64,000 nt of DNA from PHAA01 sp034927445 (lineage in GTDB: Bacteria; Bacillota; Syntrophomonadia; Syntrophomonadales; Syntrophomonadaceae): positions 1 to 64,000 of the forward strand of contig JAYFPZ010000034.1 in assembly GCA_034927445.1 (NCBI GenBank), read 5' to 3'. The notes under the pieces were generated by a model, which saw nothing but the letters and a program-made list of their open reading frames with translations, was not told the DNA's origin and did no database searches. The translations under genes were made by a program, and so were the position numbers. Within the stretch, counting starts at the first letter, position 1. Every line of letters starts with the position of its first letter. This document shows positions 49,644-57,961 of the stretch, one piece after another.

Positions 49644-50942
49644 ATGACGCAATTAGAAAAGGCAATACTCGGTGAAATTACACCCCAGATGGAACAAGTA
49701 GCTTTAACTGAATCTATTCCCGCTGAAGTCATTCGTCAGAGAGTAGCCCAGGGGTTGGTGGTTATTCCCTGCAACCATAATCACGCAGGTTTACAGGCCG
49801 GCGGAGTCGGATATGGCTTAAGCACCAAGGTAAATGCCAACATTGGTACTTCTCAGGTTTATCCCGAATGGAAAAATGAACTGGTAAAAATGGAAGTGGC
49901 ACTATCCGCCGGGGCTGATGCCGTTATGGATCTCTCCACGGGGGGTGAACTCAAGGCCTGCCGCCGGGAAATCCTTAAAAGATGCCCGGTAATGGTTGGC
50001 ACGGTGCCGGTATATGAAGCCGCGGTCAGGACCCGCGAGGATGGAAGAGCGGTAGTGGATATGGAAGCGGACGAGCTTTTCCAGGTTATAGAGGAACAGG
50101 CGGAGGAAGGGGTGGATTTCATTACCGTTCACTGTGGGGTGACCCGCAATATTGTTGAAAAAATGAAGACCCAACCCAGATTGCTGGGTATCGTCAGCCG
50201 TGGGGGAGCCATGATGGCCGGATGGATGCTGCACCGGCAGGAAGAAAATCCTCTTTATGCTCAATATGACCGACTGCTCGAAATATGTAAAAAACACGAT
50301 ATTACCCTGAGCCTGGGAGATGGATGCCGGCCCGGCTGTCTGGCGGATGCCACCGACCGGGCCCAGATTGAGGAGCTGATGGTTTTAGGGGAACTGGTCC
50401 AGAGAGCTCGTGCCGCCCAGGTTCAAGTTATGGTGGAAGGGCCGGGGCATGTTCCCTATGACCAAATCGAAGCCAATATCAAACTGCAGAAGCGCTTGTG
50501 CTTTGATGCTCCCTTTTACGTTCTGGGGCCGCTGGTCACAGATGTGGCCGCCGGCTATGATCACATTGCCGGGGCAATTGGGGGAACGCTGGCGGCGGCA
50601 GCCGGTGCGGATTTCTTGTGTTATGTAACTCCTTCCGAACACCTGGGGCTTCCTACCGCCGAGGATGTCAGGGAGGGAACCATAGCTTCCCGCATAGCGG
50701 CCCATGCGGCGGATATCGTCAAACAAGTCCCGGGCGCCTGGGCGCGCGATTTGGCCATGGCGGAAGCGCGCCGCGATTTGGACTGGGACCGGCAAATGGA
50801 ACTGGCCCTGGACCCCCAGCGGGCCCGCCAGGTCAGGAAGGACCGTAATCCCGTTCAGCAGGATGTCTGTTCCATGTGCGGAGAATTTTGTGCCATAGAC
50901 TTGATCAATAAATATCTGGGTAAGTCATGTAAATGTCAATAA
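49644..50942 (+). CDS. thiC: Phosphomethylpyrimidine synthase ThiC
   Basis: A 432-residue protein with GGGGGGAA before the ATG. It is a non-canonical radical SAM enzyme that rearranges aminoimidazole ribotide to HMP-P. The C-terminal cluster motif is VCSMCGEFCAID (CX2CX3C). Substrate-binding motifs include GGDEL-like loops, VMVEGPGHVPYDQIEANIKL and YDHIAGAIGG. Length is that of the clostridial type without the N-terminal extension. Confidence 0.97.
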   Translation: MTQLEKAILGEITPQMEQVALTESIPAEVIRQRVAQGLVVIPCNHNHAGLQAGGVGYGLSTKVNANIGTSQVYPEWKNELVKMEVALSAGADAVMDLSTGGELKACRREILKRCPVMVGTVPVYEAAVRTREDGRAVVDMEADELFQVIEEQAEEGVDFITVHCGVTRNIVEKMKTQPRLLGIVSRGGAMMAGWMLHRQEENPLYAQYDRLLEICKKHDITLSLGDGCRPGCLADATDRAQIEELMVLGELVQRARAAQVQVMVEGPGHVPYDQIEANIKLQKRLCFDAPFYVLGPLVTDVAAGYDHIAGAIGGTLAAAAGADFLCYVTPSEHLGLPTAEDVREGTIASRIAAHAADIVKQVPGAWARDLAMAEARRDLDWDRQMELALDPQRARQVRKDRNPVQQDVCSMCGEFCAIDLINKYLGKSCKCQ

Positions 50943-50966
50943 GTTGTTTCGAAAGGATGAAATCCT

Positions 50967-51725
50967 TTGCAAATTGCGACTGTCATCACCGTCAAACCCG
51001 ATACCGATAACCTGATAATAAAAGATGTGCCGGTAAGTTCCACTATTGTGGAGGTTCCCGGTTACGGTCCGGTTATGGTTGATACCGGATCTCCCGACAA
51101 TCCCGACCTGCTGGAAGAGTTGGACCAGCTAGGTTATACTCCGGCTGATTTCAGGATGGTTATCAACACGCACCTGCATGTGGATCATATAGGGGGCAAC
51201 CGGCTTTTTACCAACGCCCGCATCCTGATCAGCCGCCGGGAGTTTGAATTTGAAGCTGAATTCAGCCGGATATTAAGGGAAAACGATGATCCTCTAACCG
51301 CTTTAAATGCTATGGGACGGTATATAAAAGAAGATACCCATGAATTGGCCGGGCATCTTATAAGACTGGTGCATAAATATCCGGCCGTTGATTTAGTCGG
51401 GGATCCCGTCCAGATCGAGTTTTTTGAAGATCAGCCGGCGATGCCGGGAGTGATTTCTCTGCTGCCGGCGCCCGGCCATTCGATTGACAGCCGGGTCGTA
51501 CTGTTCCAGGGTCAAACCCGTCGGGTGGCCGCGGCCGGGGATGCGCTTTATCATCGGGATCTATGGAGGAATGACACCCTGGCGGCAATTCATTACAATG
51601 CCCGGCAGTTTCAGCAAAACGCCGGAATAATCGCCAGTTTGCCGGATATCATCGTCCCGGGTCACGATCAGGCCTTTGACAACCGGACCGGTGAGTATCT
51701 TCAGGATAATACCCTGATAATATAG
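50967..51725 (+). CDS. Metallo-beta-lactamase-fold hydrolase in the thiamine operon
   Basis: A 252-residue protein with TTG 50967 after AAAGGATGA. The zinc site is in INTHLHVDHIGGN (HxHxDH), with a downstream His in LPAPGHSIDSR, Asp in AAAGDALYHRD and His in IIVPGHDQAF. The fold hydrolyses thioesters, lactones or phosphoesters. Its place between thiC and the thiamine-binding protein gene suggests a role in thiamine or precursor salvage, for example opening a degraded or derivatised precursor. The activity is not determined. Confidence 0.85.
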   Translation: MQIATVITVKPDTDNLIIKDVPVSSTIVEVPGYGPVMVDTGSPDNPDLLEELDQLGYTPADFRMVINTHLHVDHIGGNRLFTNARILISRREFEFEAEFSRILRENDDPLTALNAMGRYIKEDTHELAGHLIRLVHKYPAVDLVGDPVQIEFFEDQPAMPGVISLLPAPGHSIDSRVVLFQGQTRRVAAAGDALYHRDLWRNDTLAAIHYNARQFQQNAGIIASLPDIIVPGHDQAFDNRTGEYLQDNTLII

Positions 51726-51780
51726 CAGGGGGAGAATGGGATTTAAGTTTGATAAAAGACTTTAATTAGGGGGTATATTT

Positions 51781-52071
51781 ATGGCGGAAGCTAATTTAAG
51801 CCTGCAGATATTGCCGGTGGTAGAGGAAGAAAGGATATACGAGGTTGTTGATAAAGTAATCAAGATTATCCAGGGGGCGCGGTTAAAATATGTCGTCGGG
51901 CCTATGGAAACTACTATTGAAGGTGATATAGACACACTTTTAGATCTGGTTAAAAAGTCGCTGGAAGTATGTAAAGAGGCCGGCGTTCCCAGGGTGGCAG
52001 CCGTAGTGAAGATTGACTATAAACCCGCTGGAGTGACTATTGATGAAAAGATCGGTAAATATCGTCAATAA
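51781..52071 (+). CDS. Thiamine-binding protein (MTH1187/YkoF-like)
   Basis: A 96-residue protein; ATG 51781 follows a GGGGG run. The MTH1187/DUF77 fold (NLSLQILPVVEEERIYEVVD; VVGPMETTIEGDIDTLLDLV) is known to bind thiamine or HMP in cytoplasmic proteins linked to ThiXYZ importers. It overlaps thiX by 29 bases, so both are co-translated. Confidence 0.88.
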   Translation: MAEANLSLQILPVVEEERIYEVVDKVIKIIQGARLKYVVGPMETTIEGDIDTLLDLVKKSLEVCKEAGVPRVAAVVKIDYKPAGVTIDEKIGKYRQ

Positions 52072-52822
52072 AATAATCCCCTATGCCAATGGTCTGTTGT
52101 TACTGGTGCTCTGGGAGGTATTGGTAAGAGTAAATAATCTGCCTGCCTATATCTTGCCAGGCCCGCTGCAGATTCTGAAAACCCTGGGAGAAACCCTGCC
52201 GCTGCTGGCTAAGCATACAACCAGCACCGTGGAAGAAGCCATGCTGGGATTTGGCTTGGCCATAGGGACGGCATTCCTGGTGGCATTTGTACTCAATCAG
52301 TTTTACTGGCTGAATCAGGCGGTGTATCCGCTGCTCATAGTATCTCAGACGGTGCCGATTATAACGCTGGCCCCGCTGTTCCTGATATGGTTTGGCTGGG
52401 GAATCCTGCCCAAGATACTGGTGGTCATATTGGTTTGTTTTTTCCCGATAGTCATCAGTTTGCTGAATGGGCTTAATTCGGTGGATCCCGATTTGATAAA
52501 CCTGTTTCGGTCCATGGGCGCCGGTAAAATGGCCGTCTTCAAGATGGTTAAACTGCCGGCGGCGATGCCCGTTTTTTTCTCAGGACTGAAGATATCGGCC
52601 TCCTATAGTATTATGGCGGCCGTTATCGGAGAGTGGCTGGGGGCTCAACAAGGTTTGGGCTATTTCATGACGATAGCGCAAAAGTCTTTCCGGGTGGACC
52701 GGGTGCTGGCGGCGGTCATTATAATTGCCGGCTTGAGTCTGCTGCTGGTAAAACTCATAGAACTGGCCGAATGGCTGTTCATACCCTGGAACCGCCGGAA
52801 GGACGACTGGGAGATAATGTGA
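52043..52822 (+). CDS. thiX: ABC transporter permease for HMP/thiamine precursor (ThiX)
   Basis: A 259-residue integral membrane protein with about six helices. ATG 52043 is favoured over TTG 52040. The permease coupling loop contains the EAA-type sequence (NLFRSMGAGKMAVFKMVKLP). With the NMT1-type binding protein and the ATPase downstream it forms ThiXYZ, which imports formylaminopyrimidine or HMP-type precursors. Confidence 0.9.
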   Translation: MKRSVNIVNKIIPYANGLLLLVLWEVLVRVNNLPAYILPGPLQILKTLGETLPLLAKHTTSTVEEAMLGFGLAIGTAFLVAFVLNQFYWLNQAVYPLLIVSQTVPIITLAPLFLIWFGWGILPKILVVILVCFFPIVISLLNGLNSVDPDLINLFRSMGAGKMAVFKMVKLPAAMPVFFSGLKISASYSIMAAVIGEWLGAQQGLGYFMTIAQKSFRVDRVLAAVIIIAGLSLLLVKLIELAEWLFIPWNRRKDDWEIM

Positions 52823-52841
52823 TTACAGGAGGTCTAAGCAA

Positions 52842-53648
52842 TTGTTGAATAAATGTGCGGAAATATGGGACGAGGTAAGGGTCAAAGGACCACTGGTCCA
52901 TTGCATCACCAATTATGTAACCGTCAATGATGTGGCCAATATAATTCTGGCCGGCGGGGCTTCGCCGGCCATGGTGGAGTCTCCGGATGAAGCCGGAGAT
53001 TTTGCCCGGATCAGCCAGGCTCTCTATTTGAATATGGGCACTCTTACCAGTGAACAGGAACTCGCCATGCTGGAGGCGGTAAAAGGCGCAGACATCTCCG
53101 GGGTACCGATTATTGTTGATCCGGTGGCTTGCGGAGTTATTGCTCACCGAGTAGAGCTATTAAAGAAGATTAGGGAACATGGCAAGATAGCTTGCATTAA
53201 GGGGAATGGCGCCGAAATCAAAAGCCTGGCAGGAATCGCTGCCCAGGTCCGGGGGGTTGATTCCCTGGATGCCGGCGAAGGTTTAGAACCGGCCTGCGTG
53301 ATGCTGGCGGAAAAGGAGCAAAACGTGGTTGCCGCCACCGGAATCGTCGATGTGATAGCCGATAACAAGCAAAACCTGGCCCTGATTAAAAATGGGTCGC
53401 CGCTATTTACTTCCATAACCGGAGCCGGATGTATGGTGGGTGGGGTAGTCTCCGCATGTATCGGCGCCAGGCCCGGAGAAACCTGGCTGGCTGTGGCAAC
53501 AGGCCTGCTGGCTTTTAATATTGCCGGTGAACAGGCGGCTCAGGCCTCCGGACCCAATCCCGGAACTTTCCGCAGCCGGTTGTTTGACCAGTTGTATCAA
53601 CTGCGCGGGGCGGATATTATCCAAAAGGCCCGGGTAGAATGGAGGTGA
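52842..53648 (+). CDS. thiM: Hydroxyethylthiazole kinase ThiM
   Basis: A 268-residue protein with TTG 52842 after AGGAGG. Hallmarks are HCITNYVTVNDVANIILAGG, GASPAMVESPDE, DPVACGV, the catalytic GAGCMVGG loop and the anion-hole residues. It phosphorylates hydroxyethylthiazole to the phosphate that ThiE needs, allowing salvage; no ThiG/ThiS pathway genes occur in the window. The stop is 6 bases before the HAD gene's apparent start. Confidence 0.95.
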   Translation: MLNKCAEIWDEVRVKGPLVHCITNYVTVNDVANIILAGGASPAMVESPDEAGDFARISQALYLNMGTLTSEQELAMLEAVKGADISGVPIIVDPVACGVIAHRVELLKKIREHGKIACIKGNGAEIKSLAGIAAQVRGVDSLDAGEGLEPACVMLAEKEQNVVAATGIVDVIADNKQNLALIKNGSPLFTSITGAGCMVGGVVSACIGARPGETWLAVATGLLAFNIAGEQAAQASGPNPGTFRSRLFDQLYQLRGADIIQKARVEWR

Positions 53649-53654
53649 TGGTTT

Positions 53655-54299
53655 ATTAGCGGGAAATTAGCTTTTTTCATAGATTTTGACGGTACGATTA
53701 CCCGGCGGGATGTTTGCGCTTCCATGGTAGCCCAATTTGCCCGGGAGGGATGGGAGGAAATAAACCGCCAATGGGAAACCGGGTCCCTATCCACGGAGGA
53801 ATGTGCCCAGCTTACCCTGGATCTCATGGATGTAACCCCGGAGCAATTAGATACTTTCTTTGCCGACATGAAAATCGATTTAAGTTTTTTGGATTTTATT
53901 GACTGGGCCCGGCGGTGGAATTATCCAATTTCGATTTTAAGTGATGGGTACGACAATTATATTGAAAAAATTTTAAACCGGTTTGGCTTGCAAATTCCTT
54001 ATTACGCCAATCACCTGGATTATGGACCGGGCTGGCGGATTGAGTGTCTGCATCGGGACAAGGACTGTCAAAAATGCGGGGTATGCAAGAAGGAGCTGAT
54101 GGAAGACTTGGCCCCGCCCGGCTATACCAAGGTTTATATCGGAGACGGCTATTCGGATTTATGTCCGGCCGAGTATGCCGATATTGTGTTTGCCAAAGCC
54201 AGTTTAGCCCGGTTGTGCGCAGACAAGGGAATCAGTTTCTATGCTTATAATGATTTTGACGATATTCTAACCAAGCTTAGAGAGTTGGATCTTGGTTAA
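53655..54299 (+). CDS. HAD-family phosphatase of the thiamine operon with probable AUU start
   Basis: A 214-residue protein when started at ATT 53655. The frame is open upstream to the thiM TGA with no ATG, GTG or TTG, and the GGAGGTGA at 53641-53648 lies 6 bases before ATT. The first normal in-frame ATG, at 53724, would delete the catalytic motif I, FIDFDGTITRRDV (DxD), which must be present. Motif II is in SILSDGYD, and motif IV is YIGDGYSDLCPAE. Related HAD-IB (MtnX/SerB-like) enzymes dephosphorylate small metabolites. Being in a thi operon without ThiL suggests dephosphorylation of thiamine monophosphate or a similar ester. A sequencing error is the alternative for the odd start. Confidence 0.8.
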   Translation: MSGKLAFFIDFDGTITRRDVCASMVAQFAREGWEEINRQWETGSLSTEECAQLTLDLMDVTPEQLDTFFADMKIDLSFLDFIDWARRWNYPISILSDGYDNYIEKILNRFGLQIPYYANHLDYGPGWRIECLHRDKDCQKCGVCKKELMEDLAPPGYTKVYIGDGYSDLCPAEYADIVFAKASLARLCADKGISFYAYNDFDDILTKLRELDLG

Positions 54300-54360
54300 G
54301 GGGTGAGGTTACCCTCAATTGGATTTGAAGGGTAATAATCAAAATGAAAGGGTGTTGATT

Positions 54361-55353
54361 ATGAAGAGAAAAGTGGGTATCGTATTGATGGTTAGCTTAC
54401 TGATGTTTAGTCTGGCAGGCTGTTCGTCCCAATCGTCCGAAACTCCCGAGGCGGCTCCCGCCAAGGTCACCTTGATGCTGGACTGGTTTCCCAACACCAA
54501 TCACACCGGGTTCTATGTAGCCCAGGACCAGGGCTATTATGCCGATGAAGGGCTCGATGTGGCCATTGTTCAGCCTTCTGAAGGCGGCAATCCCCAGTTG
54601 GTTGCAGCCGGGACCGCTGATTTTGGGGTGAGCTACCAGGAAGAGGTCACCACCGCGCGCTCCCAGGACATTCCGGCGGTTGCCATCGCTGCGGTTATCC
54701 AGCACAATACCTCCGGGTTTGCAGCGCCCGTAAGCAAAAATATCAAGACCCCCAAAGATTTCGAAGGCAAGACCTACGGGGGATGGGGGGCTCCTTCCGA
54801 AGAAGCCGTACTGAAAGCGTTAATGGCCAAGTATGACGCTGATTTCAGCAAGGTTAAGATGGTGAATATAGGTTCGGCCGATTTTTTTGCCAGCATGGAG
54901 AAGGGCATTGATTTTTCCTGGATATATCAGGGCTGGACCGGTATTGAGGCTCAGCTTAAGGGCATGCAGTTAAACTATATAAATCTGAAAGACGAAGACA
55001 AGGTATTTGACTATTACACCCCGGTAATCATCACCAGTGAGGCGAAAATAGCGCAAGATCCGGAATTAATCAAGAAGTTCATGCGGGCTACCGCCAAAGG
55101 TTATGACTATGCCATCAAGAATCCTGATCAGGCGGCGGCTATTTTAGTTAAAAGCGTGCCCGAACTGAATAAAGATCTGGTTAATGCCAGCCAGGCCTAT
55201 CTTTCGCAGCAATACCAGGCCGATGCCGGTCGCTGGGGAGAGATGAAGAGCGAGGTCTGGAAAAATTATGCTGATTTTATGTTCAGCAACCAGCTGATCG
55301 ATAAAAACATCGAAACAGATAAGGCTTTCACCAACGAATTCTTACCGAAATAG
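54361..55353 (+). CDS. thiY: ThiY-type substrate-binding lipoprotein (NMT1/THI5-like)
   Basis: A 330-residue protein; ATG 54361 follows AAAGGGTG, and an upstream ATG at 54319 would put the signal peptide inside. A lipoprotein signal peptide ends in FSLAGC. The NMT1-like domain (LDWFPNTNHTGFYVAQDQGY; AGTADFGVSYQEEV) binds formylaminopyrimidine-type HMP precursors. It delivers them to ThiX. Confidence 0.92.
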   Translation: MKRKVGIVLMVSLLMFSLAGCSSQSSETPEAAPAKVTLMLDWFPNTNHTGFYVAQDQGYYADEGLDVAIVQPSEGGNPQLVAAGTADFGVSYQEEVTTARSQDIPAVAIAAVIQHNTSGFAAPVSKNIKTPKDFEGKTYGGWGAPSEEAVLKALMAKYDADFSKVKMVNIGSADFFASMEKGIDFSWIYQGWTGIEAQLKGMQLNYINLKDEDKVFDYYTPVIITSEAKIAQDPELIKKFMRATAKGYDYAIKNPDQAAAILVKSVPELNKDLVNASQAYLSQQYQADAGRWGEMKSEVWKNYADFMFSNQLIDKNIETDKAFTNEFLPK

Positions 55354-55365
55354 GGGGACCCTACT

Positions 55366-56079
55366 TTGTCGGGGATTAAAGTATGTCAGGTAAGCAAAAC
55401 TCTGGATAATGTTGCCACCCTGTCCGGCATCTCCTTGAATCTGGACTGTCATGAGTTTGCAATTATATTAGGTCCCAGCGGCTGCGGCAAAAGCACTTTG
55501 CTGAATATTATTGCAGGGCTTATGCAGCCTGATCATGGCAGAATCGAGCTCGGCGGCGAAGATTGGACCGGACGCACCGGCCGGGTCAGTTATATGCAGC
55601 AAAAAGACCTTTTGCTGCCTTCCCGGGACATTCTCAACAATGTCTGCATACCGCTGCTATTGAAAGGAATGTCCCCGAAGGAGGCGCATGCCGTGGCCCG
55701 GACTTATCTCAAGGATTTCGGCCTCGATGGATTTGAAAAATATTATCCCCGGCAGCTTTCCGGGGGAATGAGGCAGCGGGCCGCCCTTTTGCGCACCTAT
55801 CTTTTTACCAGTGATATTATGCTTATGGATGAGCCTTTTGCCGGCCTGGATGCCATAACCCGCCGTAAAATGCAGCTATGGCTGAAACAGATATGCGCCG
55901 GTTATAAACCTACGGTCCTTTTCGTAACCCATGACATCGATGAAGCCCTTTTACTGGCTGACAGCATCTATGTCCTGTCTCCGCGTCCGGCCCAGGTCAA
56001 ACTGCACCTTAAGGTGCAGTCCGGTATGGTCGTGGAGGAAATAAAACAACAGATTTTAACCCTGCTGGAATCTGAATGA
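55366..56079 (+). CDS. thiZ: ABC transporter ATP-binding protein (ThiZ)
   Basis: A 237-residue protein with TTG 55366 after AGGGGGA. Walker A LGPSGCGKST, signature LSGGMRQRAALLRTY, Walker B IMLMDEPFAGLDA and the His-loop VTHDIDEAL. It matches the nitrate/taurine/thiamine-precursor subfamily, in keeping with the neighbours ThiX and ThiY. Confidence 0.93.
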   Translation: MSGIKVCQVSKTLDNVATLSGISLNLDCHEFAIILGPSGCGKSTLLNIIAGLMQPDHGRIELGGEDWTGRTGRVSYMQQKDLLLPSRDILNNVCIPLLLKGMSPKEAHAVARTYLKDFGLDGFEKYYPRQLSGGMRQRAALLRTYLFTSDIMLMDEPFAGLDAITRRKMQLWLKQICAGYKPTVLFVTHDIDEALLLADSIYVLSPRPAQVKLHLKVQSGMVVEEIKQQILTLLESE

Positions 56080-56111
56080 TACGATCCAACCATGCAAAGG
56101 TGGAAAAGTAC

Positions 56112-56609
56112 ATGCTGCCGATAACCGAAATAAAGTATATAGGTATGACCGAGGAACATATTGAATTCGCCACCGAGGCTTGCTTGTTGGAGCCTCCTGA
56201 CCGGGCGGTTGTCTATTTTAAAGTTCAAAAGGCCTGGAATCATGCGGTCCCTGAGATCCATATCCAGCCCGGGACTTATTCCTTTGGCTATTTCTGGCGG
56301 GATAAAAATTACAACGTTTACCACTTTGTTTTACCCGATGGCAGGTCGATAGGGCTTTACATTAACATCGCCTGCAATACCTGGATTACTTCCCGCAGCA
56401 TTGAGTGGCGCGATCTGTATGTAGATGTGTGGATTGACAGCGACGGCAATCTTGCCCTGCTGGATGAGGATGAGGTTCCGGCTGGGTTTGACCCGGAGCT
56501 GATTCAGACCATAAATAATGCTGTAGAACATCTTACTGCGGAAAAATCTGCGGTGGCGGCAGAAATTGAAAAACAGAGCCGGGAGTACCTCGCGCTGGTG
56601 CGCGGATAA
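56112..56609 (+). CDS. DUF402-family protein (nucleoside phosphatase-like)
   Basis: A 165-residue protein. ATG 56112 is favoured because AGGTGG lies 8 bases upstream; ATG 56076, which overlaps thiZ by 4 bases, would give 177 residues. The DUF402 core (VYHFVLPDGRSIGLYINIAC; IEWRDLYVDVWIDSDGNLAL; LDEDEV) contains the acidic residues that bind metal in nucleotide- or phosphonate-phosphatases of this family. It follows ThiZ, so it may be in the thiamine operon, for example acting on a pyrophosphate such as TPP, but this is only context. Confidence 0.8.
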   Translation: MLPITEIKYIGMTEEHIEFATEACLLEPPDRAVVYFKVQKAWNHAVPEIHIQPGTYSFGYFWRDKNYNVYHFVLPDGRSIGLYINIACNTWITSRSIEWRDLYVDVWIDSDGNLALLDEDEVPAGFDPELIQTINNAVEHLTAEKSAVAAEIEKQSREYLALVRG

Positions 56610-56627
56610 AATACGGTCCAGGCTTCC

Positions 56628-57809
56628 CTAGGGGGCGGTTGGGAGCGGCGGGTCGGCAAATTTGACGGTTACGTTTAATATTTCGGGATGATTGCCGATG
56701 CGGATGGGAGGGCCCCAGGTACCGTATCCGCAGGACACGATAAGCTGAAAATTATTTTTGCGTAAATAACCCCAATCCTGTTCGAAAACCGCAGCGGTAA
56801 TATAGTTGTTGGGAAACATTTGGCCCCGGTGGGTGTGGCCGGAGAATTGGAGATCCACTCCCGCTTTTTCCGGCTCCTTAAGATTAGAAGGCTCATGATC
56901 CATCAAAATCAGGGGCAGCCGCTTGAGGTCAGCATCGGCAATAACCTCGGACAGCGCCAGTCTTGCCGAACCATAAAAACGATGACGGGAAGCATCATCA
57001 CGACCGGCCAGATAAAAACTGTCGGCTATCTCGACAGCCTGGTCGCGCAGCACTTTAATACCGGCCCGGTCCAGAAAATCTATGGTTGCCTCGGCATTCC
57101 CGCTGATATATTCATGATTGCCCATGGCGGCGAAGGTGCCCAGGCGGGGCTGCAAGGTTTGCAGGACTGCGGGCATTTCCTGCTCGGTGGCCAGATCTAC
57201 GCCTTCATCGATAATATCTCCAGGCAGGAGGATCAGATCCGGGTGCAGGGAATTAATAAGCCCGGCCATCTGTTGCAGCCGATCAATACCTACTATCCAT
57301 CCCAGATGTACATCCGATACCACCACCACCCGCATACTATCCATGGTACTTGATTTCTTGGCGATAGTGACTTCGTAGTTGCGCACCACCGGATGGCGGG
57401 CGTTCCAGGTTCCATATATCAATAAAAGGGCCACCGTGAAGAGAATGCCCATAATCACCAGATGATAATTTCCTCTGAGGCCGGTCGGGAGGATTCCGGT
57501 TCTGCGCATAAGCATCCGGGCCAGGTCGCTTATAATAAAAATAAGGATGAGATAATAAAAGGCTGCCAGCCAATATGAACTGATGTAATTCAGCGCATGA
57601 TTGAGGCTGGGGGGCAAGTAACGGCTGTTTAAGTGGCTTAAAGGAAGAGACCAAGTCAGTAAAAGAACGGTTACCGCCCAATACATTGAAGCACGGTGGA
57701 AAGGGAAGAGTATGGTAAAGGCCTGATACCCTCGCAGGCCTACATAATAGCTGCAGAGCCCGTATAATAGAAAAAATATGCCGAAAAACACGGCTGTTTT
57801 TGAATTCAT
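56628..57809 (-). CDS. Membrane-anchored metallophosphoesterase (YaeI/YkuE type)
   Basis: A 393-residue protein. ATG 57809 is preferred over GTG 57860, as the hydrophobic segment starts there. Four hydrophobic helices at residues about 5-145 precede the calcineurin-like domain: VVSDVHLGWIVG, LILLPGDIIDEG, AAMGNHEYISG and FSGHTHRGQMFP, which together hold the two metal ions. Related proteins act on lipid or nucleotide phosphates at the membrane. It converges with the thiamine operon, 18 bases apart, with no evident terminator. Confidence 0.9.
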   Translation of the reverse strand: MNSKTAVFFGIFFLLYGLCSYYVGLRGYQAFTILFPFHRASMYWAVTVLLLTWSLPLSHLNSRYLPPSLNHALNYISSYWLAAFYYLILIFIISDLARMLMRRTGILPTGLRGNYHLVIMGILFTVALLLIYGTWNARHPVVRNYEVTIAKKSSTMDSMRVVVVSDVHLGWIVGIDRLQQMAGLINSLHPDLILLPGDIIDEGVDLATEQEMPAVLQTLQPRLGTFAAMGNHEYISGNAEATIDFLDRAGIKVLRDQAVEIADSFYLAGRDDASRHRFYGSARLALSEVIADADLKRLPLILMDHEPSNLKEPEKAGVDLQFSGHTHRGQMFPNNYITAAVFEQDWGYLRKNNFQLIVSCGYGTWGPPIRIGNHPEILNVTVKFADPPLPTAP

Positions 57810-57961
57810 ATTGTATGTACCGCCATTTTTATATTTCTCCGCCGGCAATGTAGATTTCACTGGTTTACATCTGTTATACAGGTATTATAATAGATGTTAA
57901 TTGTAAATATCCATAAAGCTGAAAAATTACGGTAATTGAGACATAGGAGGCTAGGTCCGTT

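Noticed and set aside
57861..57961. A c-di-AMP (ydaO) riboswitch before kimA
   Set aside because: The upstream gap is only about 100 bases and shows none of the conserved aptamer sequence.
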